The notes under the pieces are model-generated. The model was not told where the DNA came from. It saw only the letters and a list, made by a program, of their open reading frames with translations, and did no database searches. A DNA stretch of 37,362 nucleotides, from positions 1 to 37,362 of the forward strand of contig JAKBCT010000005.1 of assembly GCA_021807655.1 (NCBI GenBank), written 5' to 3'. This DNA is from Actinomycetes bacterium (GTDB taxonomy: Bacteria; Actinomycetota; Acidimicrobiia; Acidimicrobiales; RAAP-2). The first letter of the stretch is position 1. Each line of letters begins with the position of its first letter. Below, piece by piece: positions 6,081 through 14,205 of the stretch. The position numbers and the translations under genes were made by a program.

Positions 6081-8648
6081 ATGAACGGGTTGGGTATGCG
6101 TCGCCCCGCCGCGCGCCATCTCCTCGCGGTGCTCGTAGTGATACTCGCATCGACGTTTGTGCAGACAATCGATTCAATTGCCCCCGCGATCGGGGCGAGC
6201 CCGCGATTCCCGGTGGCCGCCGGCGTGATCCGTCCAGCCGCCCGATGCCCGTGGGTTCTCCAATCCAGCCGTCACAGCGCGTCACCCTCGACCCTCGCCT
6301 TTGAGGTCGTACGCCACATGACTTTGGCGCAAAAGGTTAACTTCATCGAACTCTCCACGTATCCCCCACTGGAGAACGCTAACGTCGGCATTCCGAACCT
6401 TTGTATACCGCCACTCACGTTGACCGACGGACCTAACGGTGTCGCCAACGGACTGCAATTCGTTACGCAGTTACCGGCCGCCATCGCGATCGGTGCCACC
6501 TTCGACCCGTCCCTGGCTCGTGCGGTCGCTGGCGTGCTGGCGAGCGAGGCCCGCGCTAAGGGCATCGACGGCGTACAGGCGCCCAACCTCAACCTGGCGC
6601 GTGTGCCGGTAAGCGGTCGGATCTTCGAGACCTACGGTGAGGATCCCTATCTCTCCTCCGTGCTCGGCGTGGCCGCAATTCGAGGAATCCAGTCTCTGGG
6701 TGAGATTTCCGACGCCAAGCACTTCACCGCCTACACCCAAGAGACCGCCCGCGCGCGCCTTAATCAACGTGTGTCGGCGCGCGCTTTAGCCGAGATCTAC
6801 AACGCCCCCTTCGAAGCCGCGGTACGACAGGGACACGTGGCGTCACTCATGTGTTCCTACGGGTCACTGAATGGCGTCAATACGTGTTCGAGTCCCTACG
6901 TCTACCAGACGCTGCGATCATGGGGATTCACGGGATTCGTCCGTTCCGACCTCGGGGCAGTCGACAATCCCGTCGCCGCGCTTCGCGCCGGAATCTCCAT
7001 GATTAAGCCGATCAATACCGCTGGCTTAATCAATGCCGTCCTGCACCACCGGCTCGCGATTGCCGTCCTCGATCGCGCGGTCCACGCAATCCTCGTTCCC
7101 ATGTTCGCGCTGGGACTCATCGCGCATCCCCTCCGGCTCTCACTGAGCGCCGTCGTTTCAACACCCGCCCACGTCTCCATTGCGTTACGCGCGGCCGAAA
7201 GCGGTGTCGTACTGCTGAAGAACCGAAACCGGGTACTCCCGCTCCCCGCCGCTCCACGATCGATCGCGGTGATCGGTCTCGCAGGGAATCGGCTTCCGGT
7301 CAGCGCCGGCGGCGGCAGCGCCGCGGTGGTGGCGACCTCCGTGGTCACCCCGTTCGACGCTCTACGCCACGCCTTTGCGGGTCGCGTGCGCGTGACCTAC
7401 GCGCCCGGGGACATCTACATCCCTGACGTCAAGTCGCGGCGCGATATCGTCATCGAGTCGGGGACCCCGCTCAAATTGATCACCCGATTCGGCCAGGTCG
7501 GCGAACCAGGCAAGGCGGACATCGGCATCGACCATGGCGGCAACGTGACACCGAGTGTCGCCACGGCGACGGCGCCCGGCAGAGGCGATAACTGGATGAC
7601 GTCGCAAGTGAAGTTTCGCGCCAAACGAACGGGGGTCTACGACGTCGCCTTTCGACAGTTCGGCGATACCTGGGTGTACGTGAACAATCGACTGCTCATC
7701 GCGTCGCGCGGACTGCACTCGCCCGACCTGATCACCACCGCGATCAATTTCAAGTCCGGTCGGACCTACACGTTGCGAGTCACGTGGTTTGACATCCGCA
7801 ATCATCCGGCACCGACCTTCGACCTCGTCGACGCCACGCCGGCGATCAACAAAGCTGTTCGGATCGCCCGACACGCGCGGTACGTGATTGTTGTAGCGAG
7901 CGATCTGACCTCGGAGGGGGCGGACCGACCTAATCTCAGCCTGCCGGGTGATCAGAACTCACTGATTCGCGCTGTCGCGGCCGCGAATCCACGCACTATC
8001 GTCGTGCTCGAGACCGGTGGTGCGGTGACCATGCCGTGGCTGGGGCACGTTGCGGCCGTCCTCGAGGCGTGGTTTCCGGGTCAGGTCGACGGAGCCGCAA
8101 TCGCGCCCGTCCTGAGCGGAGCCGTCGATCCCTCGGGCCGTCTGCCACTCACGTTTCCCACCTCCATGGGTGCCACGCCGATCTCATCGCCGCCCCTGTT
8201 CCCCGGGGTTGACGGATCGGTCGAATTCACGCCCGGTCTTCAAATGGGGTACCGCTGGTACCAGGCCAATCACGTACGTCCACTGTTCCCTTTTGGATTC
8301 GGCCTTTCCTACACCAGTTTCGCCCTGGGTCACGCCCGACTCCGACGAACCGCCACCGGTGTGAGCGTCTCGCTGGGCGTCACCAACACCGGTCGTCGGA
8401 CCGGAGCGGACGTCGTCCAGCTCTACGTTTCCTACCCCGCCAGTGCTGGCGAGCCCCCCGAACAGCTGCGCGCGTTCGCCCGGGTGCTCCTGAAAGCGGG
8501 AAGGACGACGCACGTCACCCTGTCGGTGGACCGACGCGGCTTCGAGATCTACCACGGTGGGACCTTCACCGTCGTTCCCGGCACGTACGGCTTCGACATC
8601 GGCCAGTCCTCGGCCAATCTCCCGATTCGTCTTTCCCTGAGGCTCTAG
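6081..8648 (+). CDS. secreted GH3 beta-glycosidase with PA14 insert
   Basis: The 855-residue protein starts at ATG 6081 (GGAG 6 nt upstream); the open frame further upstream is antisense to the phosphatase. Residues 1-40 form a signal peptide (RRPAARH then a hydrophobic core). The GH3 barrel follows: MTLAQKVNFIEL, LTLTDGPNGVANG, FETYGEDPYLSS, DAKHFTAYTQE, and the nucleophile Asp about residue 290 in VRSDLGAVDN (usual SDW is SDL). A PA14-like sugar-binding insert spans about residues 455-580. The general acid Glu (about 612) is in LTSEGADRPNLSLPGDQ. A fibronectin III-like domain closes the protein. It should remove glucosyl or related units from oligosaccharides outside the cell. PA14-containing GH3 enzymes often act on plant or microbial beta-glucosides. 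Confidence 0.9.
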   Translation: MNGLGMRRPAARHLLAVLVVILASTFVQTIDSIAPAIGASPRFPVAAGVIRPAARCPWVLQSSRHSASPSTLAFEVVRHMTLAQKVNFIELSTYPPLENANVGIPNLCIPPLTLTDGPNGVANGLQFVTQLPAAIAIGATFDPSLARAVAGVLASEARAKGIDGVQAPNLNLARVPVSGRIFETYGEDPYLSSVLGVAAIRGIQSLGEISDAKHFTAYTQETARARLNQRVSARALAEIYNAPFEAAVRQGHVASLMCSYGSLNGVNTCSSPYVYQTLRSWGFTGFVRSDLGAVDNPVAALRAGISMIKPINTAGLINAVLHHRLAIAVLDRAVHAILVPMFALGLIAHPLRLSLSAVVSTPAHVSIALRAAESGVVLLKNRNRVLPLPAAPRSIAVIGLAGNRLPVSAGGGSAAVVATSVVTPFDALRHAFAGRVRVTYAPGDIYIPDVKSRRDIVIESGTPLKLITRFGQVGEPGKADIGIDHGGNVTPSVATATAPGRGDNWMTSQVKFRAKRTGVYDVAFRQFGDTWVYVNNRLLIASRGLHSPDLITTAINFKSGRTYTLRVTWFDIRNHPAPTFDLVDATPAINKAVRIARHARYVIVVASDLTSEGADRPNLSLPGDQNSLIRAVAAANPRTIVVLETGGAVTMPWLGHVAAVLEAWFPGQVDGAAIAPVLSGAVDPSGRLPLTFPTSMGATPISSPPLFPGVDGSVEFTPGLQMGYRWYQANHVRPLFPFGFGLSYTSFALGHARLRRTATGVSVSLGVTNTGRRTGADVVQLYVSYPASAGEPPEQLRAFARVLLKAGRTTHVTLSVDRRGFEIYHGGTFTVVPGTYGFDIGQSSANLPIRLSLRL

Positions 8649-8685
8649 ATCTGGCCGACGTCGCAACACGTGACACGTCGACGAC

Positions 8686-8691
8686 TAATCT
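8686..8691 (+). promoter_or_regulatory. leaderless -10 box before the 8699 gene
   Basis: TAATCT ends 7 nt before ATG 8699 and supports that codon over the adjacent GTG 8696. Confidence 0.5.
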
Positions 8692-8698
8692 TGAAGTG

Positions 8699-9256
8699 AT
8701 GGCCGCCATCGACGTCGCCGGTTTCGTAGCCGATCTCAAGGACCACGCGGTCACCCACGGGTTCCACGTGCACGACGAACGACATTTCGTTGAGACCTAC
8801 TCCTTGCGTCAAGCGTGGGAAGTTGACCTCCACCCCGAGGACGGGTGTGGTGGCCCCGTGGACCTCCACGTCGAGCTCGACGTCGACCCGAGGACCCTTC
8901 TCGCCTTCGAGGACGCGGTACTGGGCCTGCCCGATGACGTCGATCCGCCCGACGATTTCCACTTCCCCTTGATCCTGACGTGGAGCCTGCCGCCGATGCC
9001 CCACGGCCCCGACCTCTTGCGTTTGGCCATCGACCTCGCACCGATCGGCGGCGTCGACCTGCCGCTTGAAGTCACCGCGACCGATACGTTCGCCTCGCCC
9101 ACCGAGACCAGTGAACGCCGGATCGCCATCGTTGCTCGTCGTGCGATCTCCCTAAGCCAGGTGGCCAAGGGCGAGGATCCGCTGTGCGACGTCTTCGAGC
9201 ACGGACGAACGATCAGTGATTTCTTGCTTCAAGCCGCGGACTCGTGGCTGGCCTGA
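8699..9256 (+). CDS. conserved-looking hypothetical protein
   Basis: A 185-residue acidic, probably cytosolic protein that I do not recognise. It has no signal peptide or membrane segment. It is rich in Asp and Pro: DLHVELDVDPRTLLAFEDAV and LGLPDDVDPPDDFHFPLI in the middle, then beta-strand-like segments and a helical C terminus ISDFLLQAADSWLA. Codon use matches the neighbours, which supports a real gene. The start ATG 8699 fits the -10 box TAATCT 7 nt upstream. The end overlaps the start of the lipoprotein gene by 13 nt, so the two are probably cotranscribed. It looks like a small binding or adaptor protein, but that is only an impression. Confidence 0.6.
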   Translation: MAAIDVAGFVADLKDHAVTHGFHVHDERHFVETYSLRQAWEVDLHPEDGCGGPVDLHVELDVDPRTLLAFEDAVLGLPDDVDPPDDFHFPLILTWSLPPMPHGPDLLRLAIDLAPIGGVDLPLEVTATDTFASPTETSERRIAIVARRAISLSQVAKGEDPLCDVFEHGRTISDFLLQAADSWLA

Positions 9257-9618
9257 TTCGACGACTGGTTCCCTTCGTCCTCGTAGCTACGTCGGCGCTG
9301 GCGCTCAGTTCGTGCGGCACCTCCGGTGCGGTGTCCCAGGCCCGCATCGCTTGTAAATACGTTGACCAATCGCTGGCGATCTACCGTCAAAGCACGCGGC
9401 CCGGCATCACCGATTCGGCGCGAGCGAGTCTGCAGTCCAACGCGCTCGCCGTCTTGCTTCGTGCCACGCCGTACGCCGCTTCAGCGACTTCCAGTGACGG
9501 CGGCTGGAACCCATTGATGACCACGATCAACGAGGCCGAGCGGGTTCCCATCGTCAACCTGATCCCGTCACTAACCAACCTGTGTCGGATCGCCCAATCC
9601 CCAACGCCGTATCTTTGA
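9244..9618 (+). CDS. small lipoprotein, unknown function
   Basis: A 124-residue protein with a clear lipoprotein signal: basic MAGLIRRLV, a hydrophobic stretch, and the lipobox ALSSC with the lipidated Cys at residue 24. The mature part has two further Cys (ACKYVDQSL and NLCRIAQS), which could form a disulfide outside the membrane, and a helical middle (SARASLQSNALAVLLRATPY). I do not recognise the family. The gene starts at GTG 9244 inside the end of the preceding ORF. The two products may act together, one inside and one outside the membrane, but this rests only on the overlap. Confidence 0.7.
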   Translation: MAGLIRRLVPFVLVATSALALSSCGTSGAVSQARIACKYVDQSLAIYRQSTRPGITDSARASLQSNALAVLLRATPYAASATSSDGGWNPLMTTINEAERVPIVNLIPSLTNLCRIAQSPTPYL

Positions 9619-9660
9619 TCCTGAATCGTCAGCACCGGTCGTACGAAACACCGGCGCGGC

Positions 9661-9999
9661 CTAGTCGGTAAAGCGTTCGTAGAGCCACTCGAGAGAATTC
9701 TCATCGAGCATCGCATCCTCCCAACCCTCGAGCTGATCCTCGACGGCACCCAGTGACCCAACGGTGGCGATGACGACGACGGTCAAGCCGCTCACCGGTT
9801 CATCGGCTACGAGGAAATCCCCGAAGATGTCCTCGCTCACCGTCGCCTCGGGACCGATCATCAGGTAGAGCTCGCCCGTGGCCTCGACCCAGGACAAGCG
9901 ATAGGTATTGCCCGTTGCGTCGGTCCACTCGTCGCCGAACTCGAACTCCGCGCTTTCACGGCGCGCTTCATTCTGCTGGTAGAACGCTTCGATGTCCAT
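9661..9999 (-). CDS. conserved actinobacterial protein, unknown function
   Basis: A 112-residue very acidic cytosolic protein. It resembles a small actinobacterial family with the opening ARRESAEFEFGDEWTDA (a run rich in E and D before a WT or WR strand), then YRLSWVEATGELYLM, and a C-terminal helix. No catalytic motif or function is known to me. The ATG at 9999 is supported by a leaderless -10 box 6 nt upstream on the minus strand. It converges with the lipoprotein gene, separated by 42 nt with no strong terminator visible. Confidence 0.65.
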   Translation of the reverse strand: MDIEAFYQQNEARRESAEFEFGDEWTDATGNTYRLSWVEATGELYLMIGPEATVSEDIFGDFLVADEPVSGLTVVVIATVGSLGAVEDQLEGWEDAMLDENSLEWLYERFTD

Positions 10000-10005
10000 G
10001 GGGGC

Positions 10006-10011
10006 AGCCTA
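10006..10011 (-). promoter_or_regulatory. leaderless -10 box of the 9999 gene
   Basis: TAGGCT on the minus strand ending 6 nt before ATG 9999; no Shine-Dalgarno. Confidence 0.55.
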
Positions 10012-10133
10012 GGCCGTGTATGTGCGTGACGCTATGCGCAGTCCTTGACACGATGCGCGTCATGAAAACTGGCGTGATTCGAGTTGTCCAACGGTGTGCG
10101 CCGCTACGCGCACGTCCCGGTGTACTTCGTCCC

Positions 10134-10832
10134 ATGACAATTACCTACGACCTACTCAGTCAGCTTCGCTCCGATTGGCGACACGTCGCCCACCGAAGCC
10201 CTTCGGAGGCTGCGTTGCACCAGCTTCGCGAACGCCACCCCGACGCACCACTCCAGGGAATCGCGGATCTCGGCGACCTGGTCGACGCGCTCGAGATCGG
10301 CGCCGGACGTTCGGTGCTGGAACGTGCGCGACTGGTTCAAATCATGCTCCAGGGGGCTGCGGACGCCAACGTCCACCGCGCACTACTCCAGACACTCTTG
10401 CCGGGAATCGTGAATGTCTGTCGCCAACTCCGCTTCGGCGCGGGTGTCGTAAGCGAACCGAGTGAGACGCTCGGCGTCGCGATCGCGCTGGCGAGCGAGC
10501 TACTGACCGAGTGGGCCGGGCAGTCTCGCCCCTTCGCGGCACCCGACATCCTGTCAGCGGTTCGCGGACGACTGCGGCGTTGGTTGCTCAAGGAGAAGGC
10601 CGCGAAGCAGGCGGCCGGAGGTCTCGACGACGACGTCGTCGCCTCAGACGACTCGCCCCTCGAGCGCCGACTCGCCAGCTACTGCGGCGGACCTCATGAC
10701 CGGCTGGCCCGGCTCACGTACGCCCGGGTCTACGAGGGTCGATCGTGGCGCGAACTCGCCGGAGTCGACCACTCCGCGCCGCAATCACTACAGAACGAAC
10801 TTCAACGCTTCGCCTACCGGTTCCTCGTGTGA
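10134..10832 (+). CDS. sigma-factor-like helical protein with C-terminal HTH
   Basis: A 232-residue, mostly helical protein from ATG 10134. The middle (VHRALLQTLLPGIVNVCRQL) and the DILSAVRGRLRRWLLKEKAA helix resemble the region 2 layout of small sigma-like proteins of unknown function in actinobacteria. The C terminus (PLERRLASYC, then LTYARVYEGRSWRELAGVDH) resembles a sigma region 4 helix-turn-helix. Core promoter-recognition residues are not obvious, so it may regulate without being a true sigma factor. It lies just before two genes for a secreted and a membrane-anchored regulatory protein, with which it probably works. A consensus -35 TTGACA (10045-10050) lies upstream but no good -10 follows it. 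The open frame extends to 9915 but that part is antisense to the preceding gene. Confidence 0.55.
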   Translation: MTITYDLLSQLRSDWRHVAHRSPSEAALHQLRERHPDAPLQGIADLGDLVDALEIGAGRSVLERARLVQIMLQGAADANVHRALLQTLLPGIVNVCRQLRFGAGVVSEPSETLGVAIALASELLTEWAGQSRPFAAPDILSAVRGRLRRWLLKEKAAKQAAGGLDDDVVASDDSPLERRLASYCGGPHDRLARLTYARVYEGRSWRELAGVDHSAPQSLQNELQRFAYRFLV

Positions 10833-10877
10833 GCGGCCATGACGTCATCCAGTTTGGCGGCGGAACGCACGCGTCGG

Positions 10878-10883
10878 TACGGT
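10878..10883 (+). promoter_or_regulatory. leaderless -10 box before the 10890 gene
   Basis: TACGGT ends 6 nt before ATG 10890. It argues for ATG 10890 over the upstream in-frame ATG at 10839. Confidence 0.5.
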
Positions 10884-10889
10884 GGAATC

Positions 10890-11492
10890 ATGATCCTTCG
10901 CGTGACGTCGCTGCGAGCGGCGCACCTGGTCTTATGGTCGAGCCCGATCTTGTTGCTCGTCCTCGTCTTAATGGTCTCGAGTCCGCCGAAGTCCATCGCG
11001 CACTCTCGTGGCACCACCTTGCGCGCAGCGGCGCCGACGACGAGTGCCGAGTCGACGACAACCCTGACGAGGTCAGTGACACCGAGGTCCACGTCCTCCA
11101 CGTCACCGACACCGACGCCGACGCCGACGCCGACGATTCCGACGATTCCGACTGTGCCAGGCGCGACCGCGACCGCGAGGTCCGCGCTGCCATCAGTGAC
11201 TTCGACCGTCGCGATCGCGCCGCCAGCCGGCTCAGCGCTAATCGCCGCCGCCGCCAGCGGCGCGCTCGTCGGCGATCTCTCATCGGTCGGGTCGACCAGC
11301 GACGTCCCGCTCCAGGGCCCCGGGACCTGGGTGGTCCAGTCGAGCGCACCGATGCTCGCGCAACTGACGTGCTCGGGACTCACCCAGCCGGTCACTACGA
11401 CGATCAGCATCGACTCGATCACGGCGTGTCGGCTTCACCTGATCAACGGTTCGCCCGAACCCGTTCACTGGCAGATCGTTCCCACGCCGTGA
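10890..11492 (+). CDS. membrane-anchored or secreted Thr/Ser/Pro-rich protein
   Basis: The 200-residue product starts with a signal or anchor helix (AAHLVLWSSPILLLVLVLMV, residues 10-29). A disordered Thr/Ser/Pro-rich stalk follows (about residues 45-100, with a TPTPTPTPTIPTIPTVP run), then a small compact C-terminal domain with two Cys (LTCSGLTQ and ITACRLHL) that could form a disulfide. The layout suggests an extracellular domain on a wall-spanning, possibly glycosylated stalk. I do not recognise the domain. Its stop overlaps the start of the membrane SARP gene (GTGA at 11489-11492), so the two are coupled. A second reading frame is also open through this stretch, but codon use supports this one. 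Confidence 0.6.
   Translation: MILRVTSLRAAHLVLWSSPILLLVLVLMVSSPPKSIAHSRGTTLRAAAPTTSAESTTTLTRSVTPRSTSSTSPTPTPTPTPTIPTIPTVPGATATARSALPSVTSTVAIAPPAGSALIAAAASGALVGDLSSVGSTSDVPLQGPGTWVVQSSAPMLAQLTCSGLTQPVTTTISIDSITACRLHLINGSPEPVHWQIVPTP
11105..11152 (+). repeat. short in-gene tandem repeat encoding TP/IPT units
   Basis: Two ACCGAC units, three GCCGAC units and two GATTCCGAC units run head to tail inside the 10890 gene and encode the Thr-Pro/Ile-Pro-Thr stalk. Length variation here would lengthen or shorten the stalk without a frameshift, since all units are multiples of 3. Confidence 0.7.
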
Positions 11493-13111
11493 GACGTTTC
11501 GCCTCGGGACCGCTGCACGGCGTCGCCCTCGGTGTCTACTTTCTGCTGACCCCGTACGTCGTCGTGACCAAGTGGTCGGTCGCCGCTCAACGCGCCGACG
11601 CCACCCTGATTCGGGTGCTACTCGTCGCGCTGACGTTGTTCTGGTTCGTCTTTGTCATCCAACTGGTGCGCAATGTCGCCCGACTTCGCCACGGCGCGGT
11701 GATCGGACTCGGCGGGACGGCCTGGCTCGCGGGGCTCATCGTTGCCGCACTCGCGCTGGGACCCGCCGTGTCTGGCGCGCGTCCATCGAGCCCGTCCGTC
11801 CACAGCGCCGCCGCAACGACGGTTCACCACGTCGACCCGTCGCCACGGCCCCGGGCGAGCGACGCACTCGGGGCGCTGCCCATGGCTCTCATGGCCAAGC
11901 GACGTCGAGACCAGTCGCGATTCGAACAGACGGACGACGAGGACATTGATGACCTGATCGCCCTGCTGCGCAACGCCGACCCGTCGCTGGTCAGCCACCT
12001 GCGCCGAGCGATCGGCACGCGACGAGACGGCGTTATCCGTGTGGCCCGAGACTTCGCCTTCGCCGCACCGTTACTCGACGACGAACCGGTCGTCGCGTGC
12101 GTTGTGGACGATGACGACCTCGAACCCCTTGTCTCGTTCGCGCGCGAAGGCGGAAGGCTACGAGTTCCGCCTCACTGGTCGAGGGACGACCTCGTCGACA
12201 AGATGATCGGTCTGCACGACGGCGGTCGCATCGTCGCCACCGACGTGGACTACGACTTCCTACGAGCGCTGGCCATTCGATCGGTGCGACGTCACCTCGT
12301 CATCTACCTCGGCGACGGTGATGAACTCGACGACGTATTGCGGGCCTGTGCCGTCACCGTCGATCGATCGCGCGACGTGAGCACCGAGAACGACGAGGGC
12401 ACGGTGGCGTCGTACGCTGGCTTCACCGAAAGTGAACCGCGACTGGACTCTCCCGGTGTCTACGTGGAGTTGCTACGACCCGATCCGGTGATCCACGGAC
12501 TCCTCGAGCCGTTCACGGCGTCCCTTCGCCGACGCAGCATCGAGATGGTGGCCTACGCCACGCTGCACCGCGGCGAGCCGATCAGTGGCGACCGGCTCCG
12601 CTCGCGCGTGCTGGTACACGCCGACGTCGACGCTTCGATGCGCACCCTCGCCAACACCGCGACGAGCGTCCGGCGAAGTCTCGGCACTGATACCGAGGGA
12701 CCACGGCTCCATCCGGTCTCAGCCGACGGCCTCTACCGTCTTCACGGTGTCACCAGTGACGTCGGACTGTTTCACGATCTCATTCGAGATGCCCGACGTC
12801 GCACTGATGTCGACGCGGCACCGCTCTTGATTCGAGCCCTGAGCCTGGTGCACGGTGAGCCGCTCGTCGGCGTGCGCCACGGATTCGAGTGGTTCAGCGT
12901 CGAGGGCCACCTCGCGAAACTCCAGCGTGACGGCGAATGGGCCGCGCTGGTCCTCCACGACGTGTCTCTCGCCACGGGTGACGTTGAGCGCGCCTATTGG
13001 GCGATCGAGCGGGGCCGACTCCTCGATCCCTTCAGTGACGTGCTGGCCGATGCGCTCGCCCAGGTACCGCGGTTACGCGAGTTTCGCCGCAATCGAACTG
13101 GCGCTGCGTAG
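11489..13111 (+). CDS. membrane-anchored SARP-like protein (wHTH plus BTAD)
   Basis: The 540-residue protein is read from GTG 11489; the frame is open back to 10745, but that stretch lies over other genes. Three hydrophobic helices (about residues 10-28, 41-62 and 70-92) open the protein. A cytosolic linker with an Asp-rich run and an alpha/beta region (VVACVVDDDDLEPLVSFARE) follows. Near residue 330 begins a winged-helix segment (RRRSIEMVAYATLHRGEPIS), with NTATSVRRSLGTD as the wing-helix, then a bacterial transcriptional activator domain (PLLIRALSLVHGEPLVG and the helical repeats to the end). Such domains occur in SARP regulators, usually soluble and cytosolic. Here the membrane anchor implies signal input at the envelope. 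Its 3' end overlaps ddl on the other strand by 39 nt. Confidence 0.7.
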   Translation: MRRFASGPLHGVALGVYFLLTPYVVVTKWSVAAQRADATLIRVLLVALTLFWFVFVIQLVRNVARLRHGAVIGLGGTAWLAGLIVAALALGPAVSGARPSSPSVHSAAATTVHHVDPSPRPRASDALGALPMALMAKRRRDQSRFEQTDDEDIDDLIALLRNADPSLVSHLRRAIGTRRDGVIRVARDFAFAAPLLDDEPVVACVVDDDDLEPLVSFAREGGRLRVPPHWSRDDLVDKMIGLHDGGRIVATDVDYDFLRALAIRSVRRHLVIYLGDGDELDDVLRACAVTVDRSRDVSTENDEGTVASYAGFTESEPRLDSPGVYVELLRPDPVIHGLLEPFTASLRRRSIEMVAYATLHRGEPISGDRLRSRVLVHADVDASMRTLANTATSVRRSLGTDTEGPRLHPVSADGLYRLHGVTSDVGLFHDLIRDARRRTDVDAAPLLIRALSLVHGEPLVGVRHGFEWFSVEGHLAKLQRDGEWAALVLHDVSLATGDVERAYWAIERGRLLDPFSDVLADALAQVPRLREFRRNRTGAA

Positions 13112-14179
13112 GACGAGTCCGTCGGCGCCAGCCGAACTGTAGCGGTGCGCCGGCCGCTCGCGAGCCTCGGCGACCAGGTCGGCGAGTAGTTGGCCGAACG
13201 ATACGGCTGGCTCGACGAAGAGGTGCTTGGCGAGGGAACCCGGAATGGTATTGATCTCGTTGAGGTAGACCTCGTCATCATTGGCGAGGAAGTCGATGCG
13301 AGCGACGCCACGCACCGACGCAACGCTGGCGACGGTTCGGGCAACGTCTACGATCCGTTCGGCTTGACCGGGCGCGAGAACCGCGGGGATCTCCCGAGGC
13401 GCCGAGACCATCCCTTCACCGCCAACGTACTTGTCGCGATAGTCCAGGATCTCCGACGTGACCGCGCGGCGCAAGGGCCGTTCGATCGCCGACAGGGAGA
13501 GCGTCGGATAACTTCGCACGGCGATCTGCACGTCGTGCAGGTCAGCGCGGAAGGGCTCGACGACACAGCCCAAAGCGAAGTGACTGTTCGTACGCAATCG
13601 CGCGAGAGCGGTGTCAAGGTCGCCGACCACGTCAATCCCGATTGACGAGCCGCCATAACGCGGTTTCAAGATGTAGGGCCCATCAAACGGCATCGACGAT
13701 GTCGCGTCGCTCAACAAGACGCGCGGCAGCGTCGGCAGCCCGGCGGCCGCGGCGACGGCACCAAAAGACCATTTGTCCATCCCGAGCGCGGCCCCGGCAA
13801 CCGTCGGCCCCGTGTAGGCCAGACCGGCGAGGTCGAGGACGCCCTGAAGCGTTCCATCCTCACCCGGGCCACCGTGCGTCGCCAGCACGGCGAGGTCGAC
13901 GTCGAGGCGACGATCTTTACCGAGGCGTCCACCCGTGGTGAAAAAGCCGCCGCCGTCACCGAGGCGAAGCGTGAGCGGTGACGAACCCCGGGGCACGCCA
14001 TCGACGAAGGCCTCGGCTTCCACGTCGCCGCTGACCTGGTAAAAGTGGCCGGTCTTGGTCCAATAGATCCCCGTGGCGTTCGTCTCGCTGCGACGCAGTT
14101 CGCGCAGGGCCTGCAGGCCCGTCAGAATCGACACGTCGTGCTCGGGCGACGGCCCGCCAAAGATCACACCACTGGACAC
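13073..14179 (-). CDS. ddl: D-alanine--D-alanine ligase
   Basis: A 368-residue ATP-grasp enzyme that joins two D-Ala molecules for the peptidoglycan stem peptide, in the cytosol. Signatures: VIFGGPSPEHDVSILTG at the N terminus (with the Glu that binds the first D-Ala), HGGPGEDGTLQGVLDLAGL, ALGMDKWSFGAVAAA, the ATP-binding loop PYILKPRYGGSSIGID, and the C-terminal metal-binding motif ARIDFLANDDEVYLNEINTI. All key motifs are intact and the length is normal. It is the last gene of a minus-strand operon, 26 nt after the membrane Mur ligase, so its product feeds that ligase if it acts on D-Ala-D-Ala. Confidence 0.93.
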   Translation of the reverse strand: MSSGVIFGGPSPEHDVSILTGLQALRELRRSETNATGIYWTKTGHFYQVSGDVEAEAFVDGVPRGSSPLTLRLGDGGGFFTTGGRLGKDRRLDVDLAVLATHGGPGEDGTLQGVLDLAGLAYTGPTVAGAALGMDKWSFGAVAAAAGLPTLPRVLLSDATSSMPFDGPYILKPRYGGSSIGIDVVGDLDTALARLRTNSHFALGCVVEPFRADLHDVQIAVRSYPTLSLSAIERPLRRAVTSEILDYRDKYVGGEGMVSAPREIPAVLAPGQAERIVDVARTVASVASVRGVARIDFLANDDEVYLNEINTIPGSLAKHLFVEPAVSFGQLLADLVAEARERPAHRYSSAGADGLVLRSASSIAAKLA

Positions 14180-14205
14180 CGCTCACCTCGTTCCTAGACC
14201 GACCA

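Noticed and set aside
10745..11488. Upstream extension of the membrane SARP frame
   Set aside because: It overlaps the sigma-like gene end and the whole stalk-protein gene in another frame, and its Asp-rich repeat is a shadow of the TP repeat. GTG 11489 overlaps the preceding stop and is followed directly by the first membrane helix.
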